The notes below the pieces were generated by a model. That model was not told where the DNA came from. It searched no databases and saw nothing but the letters and a program-made list of their open reading frames with translations. A program made the position numbers and the translations under genes. From Spirosomataceae bacterium TFI 002 (GTDB taxonomy: Bacteria; Bacteroidota; Bacteroidia; Cytophagales; Spirosomataceae), in NCBI GenBank assembly GCA_900230115.1, contig LT907983.1, forward strand, positions 682,001-746,000: a stretch of 64,000 nt of DNA. The letters are read 5' to 3'. Positions within the stretch are counted from its first letter, which is position 1. Every line of letters begins with the position of its first letter. Of this stretch, positions 1 through 9,089 are shown in pieces.

Positions 1-291
1 GGCAATGTTTTGAACTTTGTAGCCATCCATGATTTGCTCACCGTGAATAATCGGGTTATAATTGCCCTCAATTTTGGGCATTTGATCCAGTTTCATTCCA
101 CTTATGATCTGTTGCTTAATCTTGCCTGCTCTGTTTTCCCATGAAGTTTTATCATCCCATGTCTTTGCAAATTCCTTCATTTTCAAATTGGCTTCTCTTT
201 CTGTCCAATAGTCTCCTTGACAAAGTATAGGCTCCTGAGCAGCAACAAATTGAATACTAACTAAAAAAATCAGGAATGATACGTTTTTCAT
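1..291 (-). CDS. Secreted esterase-like protein, N-terminal part (runs off left edge)
   Basis: The frame opens at an ATG at 291 and stays open to the window edge, giving 97 residues. It begins with a clear Sec signal peptide (MKNVSFLIFLVSIQFVAAQ). The mature start has a helical segment followed by the phrase GEQIMDGYKVQNIA, which resembles the entry into the alpha/beta-hydrolase core of Bacteroidota acetylxylan-esterase-like proteins; the catalytic part is outside the window. It is divergent from the alginate-lyase-type gene at 478, which would fit a carbohydrate-degradation neighbourhood. The reading frame and secretion are seen directly; the esterase assignment is an inference from a short segment. 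Confidence 0.5.
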   Translation of the reverse strand, partial: MKNVSFLIFLVSIQFVAAQEPILCQGDYWTEREANLKMKEFAKTWDDKTSWENRAGKIKQQIISGMKLDQMPKIEGNYNPIIHGEQIMDGYKVQNIA

Positions 292-477
292 ATTTCAGGT
301 TGAATTTTAATTAAATCTAATTCCTTTTTTTAGAATTTCTTTTTCATCATTAAGAATGTCATGAATTTTAAGCCAAATCAGACTAATATTTTATTTGCCA
401 GCCTTAAGCAGATTATTATCAAAAATTGTAAAAGGCAGTAATTGGAATTACATTATGCTCCTATTCAACCCTATAAA

Positions 478-1674
478 ATGAAAAAGTCAATTGTTTTATT
501 AATTGCCATCTTATTTCAGTGTGCATGCAAGGCTCAATTCAGCCCAGTTCAAGGTCTTACAAAATCTCCGGATGAAGCGATAAACATTGCCAAATCTAAG
601 ATCCAAAAAGGAGACAAAAAGACCATTGCCTTACTAAGTGATTTAAAAGCTAAAGCAAATGAAGCATTAAATGCTGTGGCAACATCTGTAATGGACAAAG
701 GAGTTGTCCCTCCCAGTGGCGATAAGCACGATTATATCAGTCAAGGTCCTTATTGGTGGCCTGACCCTTCAAAACCAGATGGCTTACCTTACATTAGAAA
801 AGATGGCGAAGTAAATCCAGAAATTAAAAAATTCAAGGACCACGATAACATGGGAGCAATGGTTCGTAATGTGGATGCACTTGCCAAAACCTACTTCTTT
901 ACCGAGGAAGAAAAGTATGCGATCAAAGCCATTGAAATGATAAGCGTTTGGTTTATCAACCCTGATACCAAAATGAACCCGCATTTAGAATTTGGTCAAG
1001 GAATTCCAGGTAGAAACACTGGAAGAAGTATCGGGATTATTGAAACTCCAGGCCTTGCAAGTATCGTAGATGCTATTATACTATTGAGAAATTCTCCAAG
1101 CTGGAAAGAGAAAGATGAGCAAGCAATGCAAACTTGGATGAAAGCTTATCTCAATTGGCTTCTCACCAGCGATCATGGCATAAAAGAAGGAATTCACCCC
1201 AATAACCATGGTACCTATTATGACATTCAGGTAATTTCTTTGGCAATGTATACCAATCAAAATGCCATAGCAGTAGATATTATAGAAAAAGCTAAAAAGA
1301 GGAGATATGACGCTCATATCATTGAATCAGGCGAGCAACCTCACGAAACCGCTAGAACCAAAGGGTACAGTTACAGCACCATGAATCTCAAAGGTCTTTT
1401 TCAAATTGCAACAATGGCCGAAAAGCTGGGAATTGATCTTTGGAATTACAAAAACAGCACAAATGCAGATCTCAAAAAAGCCTTAGATTTTTTAATCCCT
1501 TATGCCTTAGAGGAAAAGCCACTACCTTTCAAGCAGATAAGCCCAATGCACGCAGATGCAATATTACCGCATCTTTGGATTGCATATCAGGCCTATGGAG
1601 ATGAGCTTTACTTAGATGTGTACCAACAAATCTTGGACAAAGGCGAAAGCGACATTACACCTTTATTTTATTAA
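478..1674 (+). CDS. Secreted alginate-lyase-family polysaccharide lyase
   Basis: 398 residues from the ATG at 478. An upstream in-frame ATG at 442 exists, but 478 begins a proper signal sequence (MKKSIVLLIAILFQCACKAQ) and is the better start. The phrase YWWPDPSKPDGLPYI near residue 85 and NNHGTYYD around residues 242-249 match the Pfam Alginate_lyase (all-alpha toroid) fold, where the Asn/His pair neutralises the uronate and abstracts the proton. Similar Bacteroidota enzymes include glucuronan/alginate lyases (PL38/PL5-like), so the substrate is probably a uronate-containing polysaccharide; which one cannot be read from sequence. It ends only 2 bp from the convergent alpha/beta hydrolase gene. 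Confidence 0.8.
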   Translation: MKKSIVLLIAILFQCACKAQFSPVQGLTKSPDEAINIAKSKIQKGDKKTIALLSDLKAKANEALNAVATSVMDKGVVPPSGDKHDYISQGPYWWPDPSKPDGLPYIRKDGEVNPEIKKFKDHDNMGAMVRNVDALAKTYFFTEEEKYAIKAIEMISVWFINPDTKMNPHLEFGQGIPGRNTGRSIGIIETPGLASIVDAIILLRNSPSWKEKDEQAMQTWMKAYLNWLLTSDHGIKEGIHPNNHGTYYDIQVISLAMYTNQNAIAVDIIEKAKKRRYDAHIIESGEQPHETARTKGYSYSTMNLKGLFQIATMAEKLGIDLWNYKNSTNADLKKALDFLIPYALEEKPLPFKQISPMHADAILPHLWIAYQAYGDELYLDVYQQILDKGESDITPLFY

Positions 1675-1676
1675 AC

Positions 1677-2630
1677 TTACTTGCGGTAATGCGACATTAT
1701 AAAGTCTCGCACCCAAACTTGTACCGAGTCCATCTGAACATCAGATGCTCCAATGAAGCCATGATTTACAGAGTCTAATTGATGAAATTCGTGCGGAACT
1801 TTCAAAGTATTTAACTTTTCGTTCAAGTCGATAGATTGCTGTAAGGGTACAACCTGGTCATCTTTACCATGAATGATTAAAACCGGAGGAATGTTTTTGT
1901 TTACAAATGAAATGGGAGAGTAAATTTGCATCATATGATAGGCTCTCAAGCTATCATCCAAAGGGTTAAAGCCGAATAGCTTAAAGTTGAGATCGAAACT
2001 TGGTGCTAGAGATGCCGGGAGTTCTTTTACTATCTTATTCAAACTATCAGCCAATTCACTTCTATATACTCCTTCTAAATCTGTAGGCCCATAAACGTCC
2101 ACCACGTAATTGAATTGCGTCTTTTTGAAATCCGCTGCATATAGAGCGGAATCAGGAAAAGCAACCATCATGGCAATATGCCCACCAGCAGACTCCCCAA
2201 AAATACCAAGGTTTTCAATATCAAAATTATACTTTTCTGCGTTGGCTTTAACCCATGCAATAGCATCTTCTACATCCACAATACACTTAGGAAATGGACT
2301 TCCTTTTTCACTTGCAATTGCATAATCTACACTTACTATTGCATAACCATCTGCTCGTAGATCATTGAAAGCCTTGTTGAATCGGTTATTGTTTACCGTC
2401 ATTTTGGAACCGCCTATCCAAGCCCCACCGTGCACATATATCACTACAGGAGTTTTCTTTTTTGACGCAATAGTGGGCAAGTAAACATCTAAGCTCAAAC
2501 CCTCCTTGTATTCTATGTCAAATAGCAACTCACCTTTGGTAATAGGAGCTTCATTTGCAAAAACAAAATACCCAATCCAAGCAAGGAAAAGAACTAAAAT
2601 ACTAACGAGAACAAAAATGCTTTTTTTCAA
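1677..2630 (-). CDS. Alpha/beta hydrolase, HSL/BD-FAE-type esterase, membrane-anchored or secreted
   Basis: 317 residues with an N-terminal hydrophobic segment (residues 4-24) acting as signal anchor. The oxyanion-hole motif HGGAW lies at 67-71, the nucleophile elbow GESAGG at 145-150 (Ser147), a likely catalytic Asp in GKDDQVVP (257/258), and the catalytic His in NHGF (His290). This set is typical of the hormone-sensitive-lipase/BD-FAE branch that removes acyl groups from small esters or decorated sugars. It lies tail-to-tail with the polysaccharide lyase gene. The catalytic triad is complete; the natural substrate is unknown. Confidence 0.85.
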   Translation of the reverse strand: MKKSIFVLVSILVLFLAWIGYFVFANEAPITKGELLFDIEYKEGLSLDVYLPTIASKKKTPVVIYVHGGAWIGGSKMTVNNNRFNKAFNDLRADGYAIVSVDYAIASEKGSPFPKCIVDVEDAIAWVKANAEKYNFDIENLGIFGESAGGHIAMMVAFPDSALYAADFKKTQFNYVVDVYGPTDLEGVYRSELADSLNKIVKELPASLAPSFDLNFKLFGFNPLDDSLRAYHMMQIYSPISFVNKNIPPVLIIHGKDDQVVPLQQSIDLNEKLNTLKVPHEFHQLDSVNHGFIGASDVQMDSVQVWVRDFIMSHYRK

Positions 2631-2715
2631 TTGATAAGAAGTGTTTTGCTCTTTTCAACGAAAAACATTAAGCATTGAGTTCATTAAATCTCTAAAACCA
2701 TTTGACGTATCATAC

Positions 2716-5040
2716 TTAATATTCAAATATCTGACTAAGAGCCTGATAATTATCAAAAACGTCCAATTTCTTTAATAACTTATCTAACATTTCCTTGTCC
2801 TCTTGCACCGTTTTGGGATCATTCAAGGTTGACATAAATCCTTGCCACTTAGACATGGTTAAATTTCGCTTTATTTGATTCATTTGACTTTGAATGTAAC
2901 CACTTTTGGCTTGCTTTTCATCAAGTAATTTATTGGCAATATAATCTGCGGCGAAAAAATACATTTTTCGATATAGGTCATACCTTTTTTGATCTGGCTT
3001 GTTAGCAAGTGATGGCATCCTGATCATTTTGTTGATTTCGGTTCCCATCAAAAACTTAAATGCTGCAAACTCACTAGCGTTGAAATCTTGGTTTCTTTTG
3101 TAAAGGAAAGCTGAAATGTATTCTTCATCATAAATGTGATACATTTTAACCTCATCTACCATTGGAGTGAGCACAGCGGCTCTACTTTCGGGATGTCCCA
3201 TATCAGAAAAAAGGCTGTTGGTACCAAAAGCGTATTCAAAAACAAAGTTGCTTTGCAGTATCGTTTTTATTGAAAAATGAAAAACCTCATGCCTGTCTGA
3301 GTTAAAGGTTGCTAGCACAAGGAAGTTCCGTTTTAGCTTTACCTCTCCCGACACAGAAGACTGAAAACCATTATAAAGCTGAAACTGACCATTTTCTATT
3401 ACCAAATTCATTTTTTCAATCAAAGGCTTACGATTTGGAAACTCATCCTGACTATTTTGACTTTCTACTTTACTAAAGCAAAAAATACTCAACTTATTGG
3501 GTAAAAAATACGGCAAATCTAGCTTAGCTCTAGTATAAAACAGAGCATACCCAGGCATGCTTTTTTTATCTCGACTAAAATAGTCAACCACTTCTTGAGG
3601 AAAGGAGGACTTAAATCCATCAATGGTAAAAAGCTCGTCTGGATAAGCGGCTGATAATTCCTGTTTTTTCTCGAAATATATCTTTCCCGCAAGCGGAGAA
3701 TCTCCCAATCCAATGAGAAAATTCCCTTTTAAATACTCGCTTTGGGAAGAATGAGTTTCAAGACAGAAAGTCTGTTGATAAGCAAAAGTGTTTTCATCTA
3801 TACCAAGCTGGATCAATAGTCGATACCCTCCATGCTGCGAATAGGTATTTACATGTCTCACGTAACCGTTTTTTTGCTGATCCTCTCTATCCAAAAATCG
3901 AACAAGCCCATTTACTTGAATTTCTATTCCGAATCGAGTCATATATACCTCGGAATCTAACACTTGGGATAGGCGATAGCCAAGATACTTTCCTGCAATA
4001 TTTTTCATCGCAGCCGATTCACCGATAGTTGGTAGCGTATCTTCAAAGTTTTCGGCTGAATTAAGCTGTTGTGTACTTAGTCTTTTATTAAAAAGGTAAT
4101 ATGCAATTTCGGCAGGAATAGAACTCCCTGACAAAATCAACCCTTCAAAATGCTTCTGATTGACTTTTTTGCCTCCATTAAATGATTTTTCGTAGTAGTC
4201 TTTCTTAACCATCACCACCGCTACAGCAAAAGAAAACTCATGCTCTCTATTTGCAGACAGCATTTGACCCAGCATGTAATTTTCATTTAAAGGCGACCTT
4301 TGGCAATTGAGTTGCGTATGAATAATTTTGGAATGAAAACCCTCGTCTCTTTTATTATTCTTCTTAAGATAAATTTTGCCCGTACTTCTCCTTCTGGTTC
4401 TCAAATATGTAAGCATACCTTGCTCTAACCATCTACCACTGATCGATATTTTTCCTGTTCTGTAATAGGCTGTCAAGCCAAAAACACCTGATCTCACATT
4501 GTTAAGGTCAGTTTTGTCGTGTTGCATATTGACTTCCATCACTCCCACCCTATCGGCAAGGTCGGTTTTTGAGCGAGGATAAAAACAGATATAGTCGTCA
4601 GTTTCAGTATTTGCGGTTACTGGGAAAACGATCCCATCTTTTCCTGTTTGAACATGAATCTGATTTTGATTTTCTTGAGAAATGGTAAATCTGACTTCAG
4701 GAAAGTGTATTTCTAATGCAATCCAATAAAATGCAACATGTTCTATAAACTTTTGTAATTCGGAGTCGGCAACAAGTTTTGTATAATTGAACCGAAATTT
4801 TGAAATGGCTCCTTTCCCAAAACCAATTTTAGAATAGAACTCAAATTCTTCTTCCTGACCCTTTTCCTTTCTTTTAAACTTTGACCCTTTCAATATTTCG
4901 GGCAAAGAAGTCTCTACTTTCAAGTTTAGCTTTTTGCATAACTCTTTATACACCCACACTTGTGCATCCGTAATTAATTCTTTGTCGATCTCTTTTAATT
5001 CTTCACAAAAAGAACGGTATCGCTTTAAATATTTAGACAT
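2716..5040 (-). CDS. Large hypothetical protein (774 aa) divergent from a VirD4-like ATPase
   Basis: I do not recognise this family. The protein is cytoplasmic-looking: no signal peptide, no membrane segment, and a mix of charged helices and beta-rich stretches. The first 60 residues are helical and lysine-rich; the middle has alternating beta-strand patterns; the last 100 are helical again (ends in SQIFEY). It is transcribed away from the VirD4/TraG-like gene at 5249, with 208 bp of very AT-rich DNA between the two start codons, so the pair may share a control region. The size, the lack of recognisable domains and the partner ATPase make it a candidate for an uncharacterised two-gene system; that is inference. 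Confidence 0.7.
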   Translation of the reverse strand: MSKYLKRYRSFCEELKEIDKELITDAQVWVYKELCKKLNLKVETSLPEILKGSKFKRKEKGQEEEFEFYSKIGFGKGAISKFRFNYTKLVADSELQKFIEHVAFYWIALEIHFPEVRFTISQENQNQIHVQTGKDGIVFPVTANTETDDYICFYPRSKTDLADRVGVMEVNMQHDKTDLNNVRSGVFGLTAYYRTGKISISGRWLEQGMLTYLRTRRRSTGKIYLKKNNKRDEGFHSKIIHTQLNCQRSPLNENYMLGQMLSANREHEFSFAVAVVMVKKDYYEKSFNGGKKVNQKHFEGLILSGSSIPAEIAYYLFNKRLSTQQLNSAENFEDTLPTIGESAAMKNIAGKYLGYRLSQVLDSEVYMTRFGIEIQVNGLVRFLDREDQQKNGYVRHVNTYSQHGGYRLLIQLGIDENTFAYQQTFCLETHSSQSEYLKGNFLIGLGDSPLAGKIYFEKKQELSAAYPDELFTIDGFKSSFPQEVVDYFSRDKKSMPGYALFYTRAKLDLPYFLPNKLSIFCFSKVESQNSQDEFPNRKPLIEKMNLVIENGQFQLYNGFQSSVSGEVKLKRNFLVLATFNSDRHEVFHFSIKTILQSNFVFEYAFGTNSLFSDMGHPESRAAVLTPMVDEVKMYHIYDEEYISAFLYKRNQDFNASEFAAFKFLMGTEINKMIRMPSLANKPDQKRYDLYRKMYFFAADYIANKLLDEKQAKSGYIQSQMNQIKRNLTMSKWQGFMSTLNDPKTVQEDKEMLDKLLKKLDVFDNYQALSQIFEY

Positions 5041-5248
5041 AATATCAATTTTATATCATTTATATATATCAATTACAATATTGCTATTATTTTGTTACTA
5101 TCTTATTTATAATCATTTATATTTCTATTCTTTATCTATTCATCCTATTTACCTATACCCAGCTGTTACGTTTGTTTGATTTACTGTTAAAAACAAAATC
5201 AACTGATATTCTTGATCAATCTTTGTCAAAAATAAAATAAAACGTGCT

Positions 5249-6523
5249 ATGAGTAATGAAATACTAATGGGCTATTCGCATTCTAATTTTCAACAGATTG
5301 TCGGATTTAAGTCTAACAAAACAAAGAAAGCTTCACCTATCCCAGAAGAACTGCTAACCTTCGATGGAAGGGCACACATTATCACAATTGCACCGACGGG
5401 TGCAGGTAAAGGGATTGGAACTGTACAACCAAATATTCTTAATTATGAAGGTCCACTGATCACCCTTGATCCTAAAGGGGAACAAGTGCTCACTTGCAAA
5501 AAGGCGAGAGAAAAAATAGGTCACAAGGTCGTTGTACTCGATCCATTTCAAGTAACCCATTTTAAGTCGGATCACTTCAATGTCATGGATATCAAGCATT
5601 TGTCCAATTTCGATGCCGATGATGATAGCTTTACCTTAGCTCATCAGCTAGTAGGGCAATCATTAACACATGATCCATTTTGGGACAACCACGCGAAAAA
5701 TCTACTTGGTGCTTTGATCAATTATCATTTGACTTGTAAATCCCCCAAAGATCAACATCTGGGCAAAATAAGGGGAATGCTTGGCAAAGATCTTAGTTAC
5801 CAATGTGCCCTCATACTAGAGAAAGAATCCAAAATCTCCAATGCACTAAGGGATGCATTGGCCGGTTTCCTTTCCTTACAGGACCCCAAAACCCAATCGA
5901 GTGTAGAAGGAACTGCCGTACAGGCATTTAGCTCTCTTTTTTCTAATCGAATTGAGAACTTTTTGAGCAAAAGTACTTTCGACCTTAGGGATATCGTAGA
6001 TGGCAAACCTGTAGATATTTTTATCGTTTTCCCTCCTGACAAGCTGAAATCACACAACCGACTTTTGAAGTTAATTTTCGCTGTTTTATTCAAAGCTATT
6101 ACCTCACGTACAGAAATCCCTAGCACAAGAACACTATTTATCTTAGATGAATGTGCCTCTCTTGAAAGATTTGAATACCTAGAAAACATGCTCGCCTTAG
6201 CTAGAGGTTACGGACTCATCATCCATACGATATGGCAGGATATATCACAAATTAAGCAGCATTATGGCAACGGGTTTTTGAGTATTTTGAATAACTCGCT
6301 AGTCTGGCAATTTTTTGGAGCTGATAAGTACAATACGGCCAAAGAAATCTCCGATATCACGGGAATCGGTGTAGCCGAAATCCTGAACCTAAAAGATGAC
6401 GAGCAATTACTCATAATGGGTAAAAAAGTGCACTTCCCTGCTAAAAAGCTCAATTACCTCACCGATGCAATTTTTGCTGGTAAAGCCAGCCCTAATCCTT
6501 TTTACAAAAACTTTCAACATTAA
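5249..6523 (+). CDS. VirD4/TraG-family coupling-protein-like ATPase, orphan
   Basis: 424 residues. The Walker A motif APTGAGKG is at 48-55, followed by the family phrase VQPNIL. The Walker B region FILDECASLERFEYLE lies near residue 300 and is followed by a DISQIKQHYG segment typical of type IV secretion coupling proteins (T4SS-DNA_transf/TraG). Family members usually have two N-terminal membrane helices; this protein has none and starts 48 residues before the P-loop. No relaxase, mating-pair or other T4SS genes are nearby. A 99-aa gene follows after 4 bp. It could be a DNA-translocating or remodelling ATPase in another process; alternatively it is a relic of a conjugative element. Confidence 0.8.
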   Translation: MSNEILMGYSHSNFQQIVGFKSNKTKKASPIPEELLTFDGRAHIITIAPTGAGKGIGTVQPNILNYEGPLITLDPKGEQVLTCKKAREKIGHKVVVLDPFQVTHFKSDHFNVMDIKHLSNFDADDDSFTLAHQLVGQSLTHDPFWDNHAKNLLGALINYHLTCKSPKDQHLGKIRGMLGKDLSYQCALILEKESKISNALRDALAGFLSLQDPKTQSSVEGTAVQAFSSLFSNRIENFLSKSTFDLRDIVDGKPVDIFIVFPPDKLKSHNRLLKLIFAVLFKAITSRTEIPSTRTLFILDECASLERFEYLENMLALARGYGLIIHTIWQDISQIKQHYGNGFLSILNNSLVWQFFGADKYNTAKEISDITGIGVAEILNLKDDEQLLIMGKKVHFPAKKLNYLTDAIFAGKASPNPFYKNFQH

Positions 6524-6527
6524 AATC

Positions 6528-6830
6528 ATGAAAACAACTTGGCTCGATAAATACAAAAAGAAATTAATGCCGTCCACTGCAATGGACAAGCATATAATTG
6601 CTAACAAAGAAAGGGTATTCAAAGTAAGCGGTATCGATATTACAGGAAGAGATGCATGGTACTTTGTCCTCATAGAATCTACCCGACAACATAAATTCCT
6701 TCGCCATGAGAAGGGAGATTCTTACAACATAGAAGACTACGGTAAAATAATAATAAGTGGTTATGGAAAAGAGGTTCCAAAGGAAATACAACAAATGCTG
6801 AGAGACAAATATGACTTTGATAGTTTTTAA
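6528..6830 (+). CDS. Small hypothetical protein, partner of VirD4-like ATPase
   Basis: Starting at ATG 6528 gives 99 residues (MKTTWLDKYKKK...); an earlier in-frame ATG at 6465 lies inside the preceding gene. It begins 4 bp after the stop of the coupling-protein-like gene, so the two are almost certainly one transcript. The protein is charged, soluble, with a helical N-terminus and a short beta-rich middle (VFKVSGIDITGRDAWYFVLI). No family is recognised. A hairpin terminator follows at 6890. Confidence 0.65.
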   Translation: MKTTWLDKYKKKLMPSTAMDKHIIANKERVFKVSGIDITGRDAWYFVLIESTRQHKFLRHEKGDSYNIEDYGKIIISGYGKEVPKEIQQMLRDKYDFDSF

Positions 6831-6889
6831 TCTCTGTCGCTAGATTCCAGCTTACGTGCATTTCATAGAAGGTTAATTTGTAATTGTTT

Positions 6890-6926
6890 ATTCCTCATGG
6901 GTTCTACCCTTGAGGAATTTGTTTTT
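6890..6926 (+). terminator. Rho-independent terminator after the VirD4-like operon
   Basis: An 8-bp perfect stem (attcctca / tgaggaat) with a 13-nt loop is followed by ttgttttt. It sits 60 bp after the 99-aa gene. The remaining 270 bp up to the next gene show nothing else that I recognise. Confidence 0.7.
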
Positions 6927-7197
6927 AAACAAATGGTGTAATTGACCGTTTTAAATTCTGTAAATAAATGCTTGGTGTGCTCCCAGGCCAAACAAAAGCG
7001 TGACAACCAATAACTTTATACAAAAAAACATCTGTCACCTTAAACTACAATGTGACAAAAATTAGCTTGGACACAACTTATCATCTAATCGAAATTACAT
7101 TTTTGCCTTTCATCATATAATCGAATTGGCGATCAATTATATTTTACGAAAAACCATATATTTACCCAAACCTAAATTAAAACTTAACACCCAACCT

Positions 7198-7899
7198 ATG
7201 AAATCAATCTTAACAAGTATCCTTTTAACAGCAACTGTTATTGCTTCTTTTGCTCAAGACTCTACAAACTTTTTTGAAGGAAAATGGGATGTATTGATTA
7301 AAGAAACTCCTAGCGGAGATGTTGTTATGCCAATGACCTTTACTAAGGAAGATGGCGAATATGTTGGCTATTTTACCGACGAAAGTGGTGAGCAAAAGCG
7401 TATGGATAAAGTTACCGACGATTTAGATAAAATCTCAATGGCTTTTTACATTGCTGGCTATGATGTAACCATGGACCTTGAAAAAGTTGACGAAAACCAC
7501 ATGAGCGGAATGGTAATGGGAATGCTCACAGCAGAAGCCACAAGAGTTACTGAAGAAGTAGCGGAAGTTGAAGATGAATTAACCGAGGTTAAAATTGAGA
7601 AGATATACTTCGAAGATAAATGGTCTGTGTTTATTGAAGGTACTCCAAATGGAGATGTAACACTTCAAATGAGTTTTGAAGAAAAGGACGGAACTATGAA
7701 AGGCTATGTTACCAATCCACAAGACCAAAGCCAAATTGAAATGACTACTGTTAATATTGACAACGATCAGTTAATAGCAGGTTTCTCAATGATGGGTTAC
7801 GACCTCAGCATGACCTTACAAAAAGAAGATGAAGATGTTGCTACAGGTTCCCTAATGGACATGTTTACAACCACTGCGACACGCGTGAAGGGAGAGTAA
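7198..7899 (+). CDS. Secreted protein with two tandem copies of a lipocalin-like beta domain
   Basis: The ATG at 7198 starts a standard signal peptide (MKSILTSILLTATVIASFAQ), giving 233 residues; an upstream in-frame ATG at 7126 would bury it. The mature protein is an internal duplication. One half begins FFEGKWDVLIKETPSGDV and ends EATRV, the other begins YFEDKWSVFIEGTPNGDV and ends TATRVKGE, joined by an acidic linker (VEDELTEVKIEK). Both halves have the alternating pattern of a small beta barrel measuring about 90 residues. The function is unknown; a periplasmic or surface ligand-binding role is only a guess. Confidence 0.75.
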   Translation: MKSILTSILLTATVIASFAQDSTNFFEGKWDVLIKETPSGDVVMPMTFTKEDGEYVGYFTDESGEQKRMDKVTDDLDKISMAFYIAGYDVTMDLEKVDENHMSGMVMGMLTAEATRVTEEVAEVEDELTEVKIEKIYFEDKWSVFIEGTPNGDVTLQMSFEEKDGTMKGYVTNPQDQSQIEMTTVNIDNDQLIAGFSMMGYDLSMTLQKEDEDVATGSLMDMFTTTATRVKGE

Positions 7900-7920
7900 A
7901 ATAACGCTTTGCTATAATGA

Positions 7921-7953
7921 AAGAAACGCCTACCAAGATGGAAGGCGTTTCTT
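7921..7953. terminator. Bidirectional hairpin terminator between convergent genes
   Basis: A perfect 11-bp stem (aagaaacgcct / aggcgtttctt) encloses an 11-nt loop. It lies between the stop codons of the plus-strand gene ending at 7899 and the minus-strand bestrophin gene ending at 7977. The stem ends in A-runs and T-runs, so it can terminate both transcripts. Confidence 0.8.
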
Positions 7954-7976
7954 AATTGTCATAGCTTGTACCCAAC

Positions 7977-9011
7977 TCACATCAAAACTCCTTTCTTCGC
8001 CTCAATCACTGGAGGAAGATCAGTTTCACCAAGCATTTCCCGAAGGTCTATTTCAATAGTGCGACAAAGAGAAAGCATAGGAATATCGTTTGCCATGCCC
8101 TGAAATGGGTTTTCAGAATAATCTCCCACTACTTCCATCATGACATATACCCAGCCTATCAAAGCCGTTACAAGGATACTAAGCCAATAACCTTCTTCTC
8201 CCAATTTCATGAGTTCGGGTATCATGCTGAAAGGAACCAACATGAGGAAGATTCCAACAAAATATCGACTCATATTGGCATACTGCCTTGGTAGTGGGAA
8301 TTTCTTTATTCTCTCGGCCTTACCTTGATGCTCGTAGAAATGATATAGAATATCAGTCATTCTCATGTGCCTGAAATCATCAATTAAGCCCTGTTTTCTT
8401 AAGTCTTGCAAATCTCGAGCTTGCTCATTTATAATTTGTGTTGCTGTGTTTTTGTTAGCTCCCAATCGGTCAAATTCACTTTTCTCCAAAAACTGATTCA
8501 AGTCTGTTTGTCCTTGTTCATCATCAATCAAGCCAACACCCGTTTTCCTTTGATATACCTCAGCGGTTCGCCCAATATGTCCATCTTGGCTAATATGCTC
8601 CCAAGGAGTTGGTAACAAAAGCTGACTCCGCAAAGAATACAACCAAGCAAAATGGCGGTATATCAATCTTTTTTTGATTGAATGAAGTGCCTCATCACTT
8701 GCATCAGATAAGCTACTTTGATTATTAACAAAAGTATCGACGTTCATTCCCCATGCTCTGCTGCTATTTACAATTGCTCCCCATATTTTTCTAGCTTCCC
8801 ACATACGGTCATAGGCTTGACTGTTTTTGAAACCAACATAAAATGCCACCGCAGTACCAATCACCGAGATTGGCAACCATGGCAATGCAATGTCCAAAAT
8901 TCCAAATCTGTACAGAGACGCAATTATGGTTGAGCTTACAAGGAGCCATAAAATGTGCCCTCCAGACAGCTTAATGAGTCGTCTGATACTAATTCCTTTG
9001 TCTATTAACAT
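7977..9011 (-). CDS. Bestrophin-family anion channel
   Basis: 344 residues with the bestrophin/UPF0187 pattern: an N-terminal membrane helix (HILWLLVSSTIIASLY), the conserved phrase FYVGFKNSQAYDRMWEAR near residues 57-75, and later helices around residues 245-300 (FVGIFLMLVPFSMIPELM and WLSILVTALIGWVYVMMEVV). The C-terminal NPFQG...IPMLSLCRTIEIDLRE segment is typical of bacterial family members, which form pentameric ion channels in the inner membrane. It is a monocistronic-looking gene between a terminator and the SDR operon. Ion selectivity cannot be judged. Confidence 0.9.
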   Translation of the reverse strand: MLIDKGISIRRLIKLSGGHILWLLVSSTIIASLYRFGILDIALPWLPISVIGTAVAFYVGFKNSQAYDRMWEARKIWGAIVNSSRAWGMNVDTFVNNQSSLSDASDEALHSIKKRLIYRHFAWLYSLRSQLLLPTPWEHISQDGHIGRTAEVYQRKTGVGLIDDEQGQTDLNQFLEKSEFDRLGANKNTATQIINEQARDLQDLRKQGLIDDFRHMRMTDILYHFYEHQGKAERIKKFPLPRQYANMSRYFVGIFLMLVPFSMIPELMKLGEEGYWLSILVTALIGWVYVMMEVVGDYSENPFQGMANDIPMLSLCRTIEIDLREMLGETDLPPVIEAKKGVLM

Positions 9012-9089
9012 AAGTTTTGAGTTAACTTCAGCGTAAATCTAGAGAAATGTAAACAAACCTATCAGCTAGCCTTTTCTAATTTGCCTGCT

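Noticed and set aside
5249-6830. Conjugative or integrative element
   Set aside because: A single coupling-protein-like ATPase without relaxase, mating-pair genes, integrase or att repeats is not enough.
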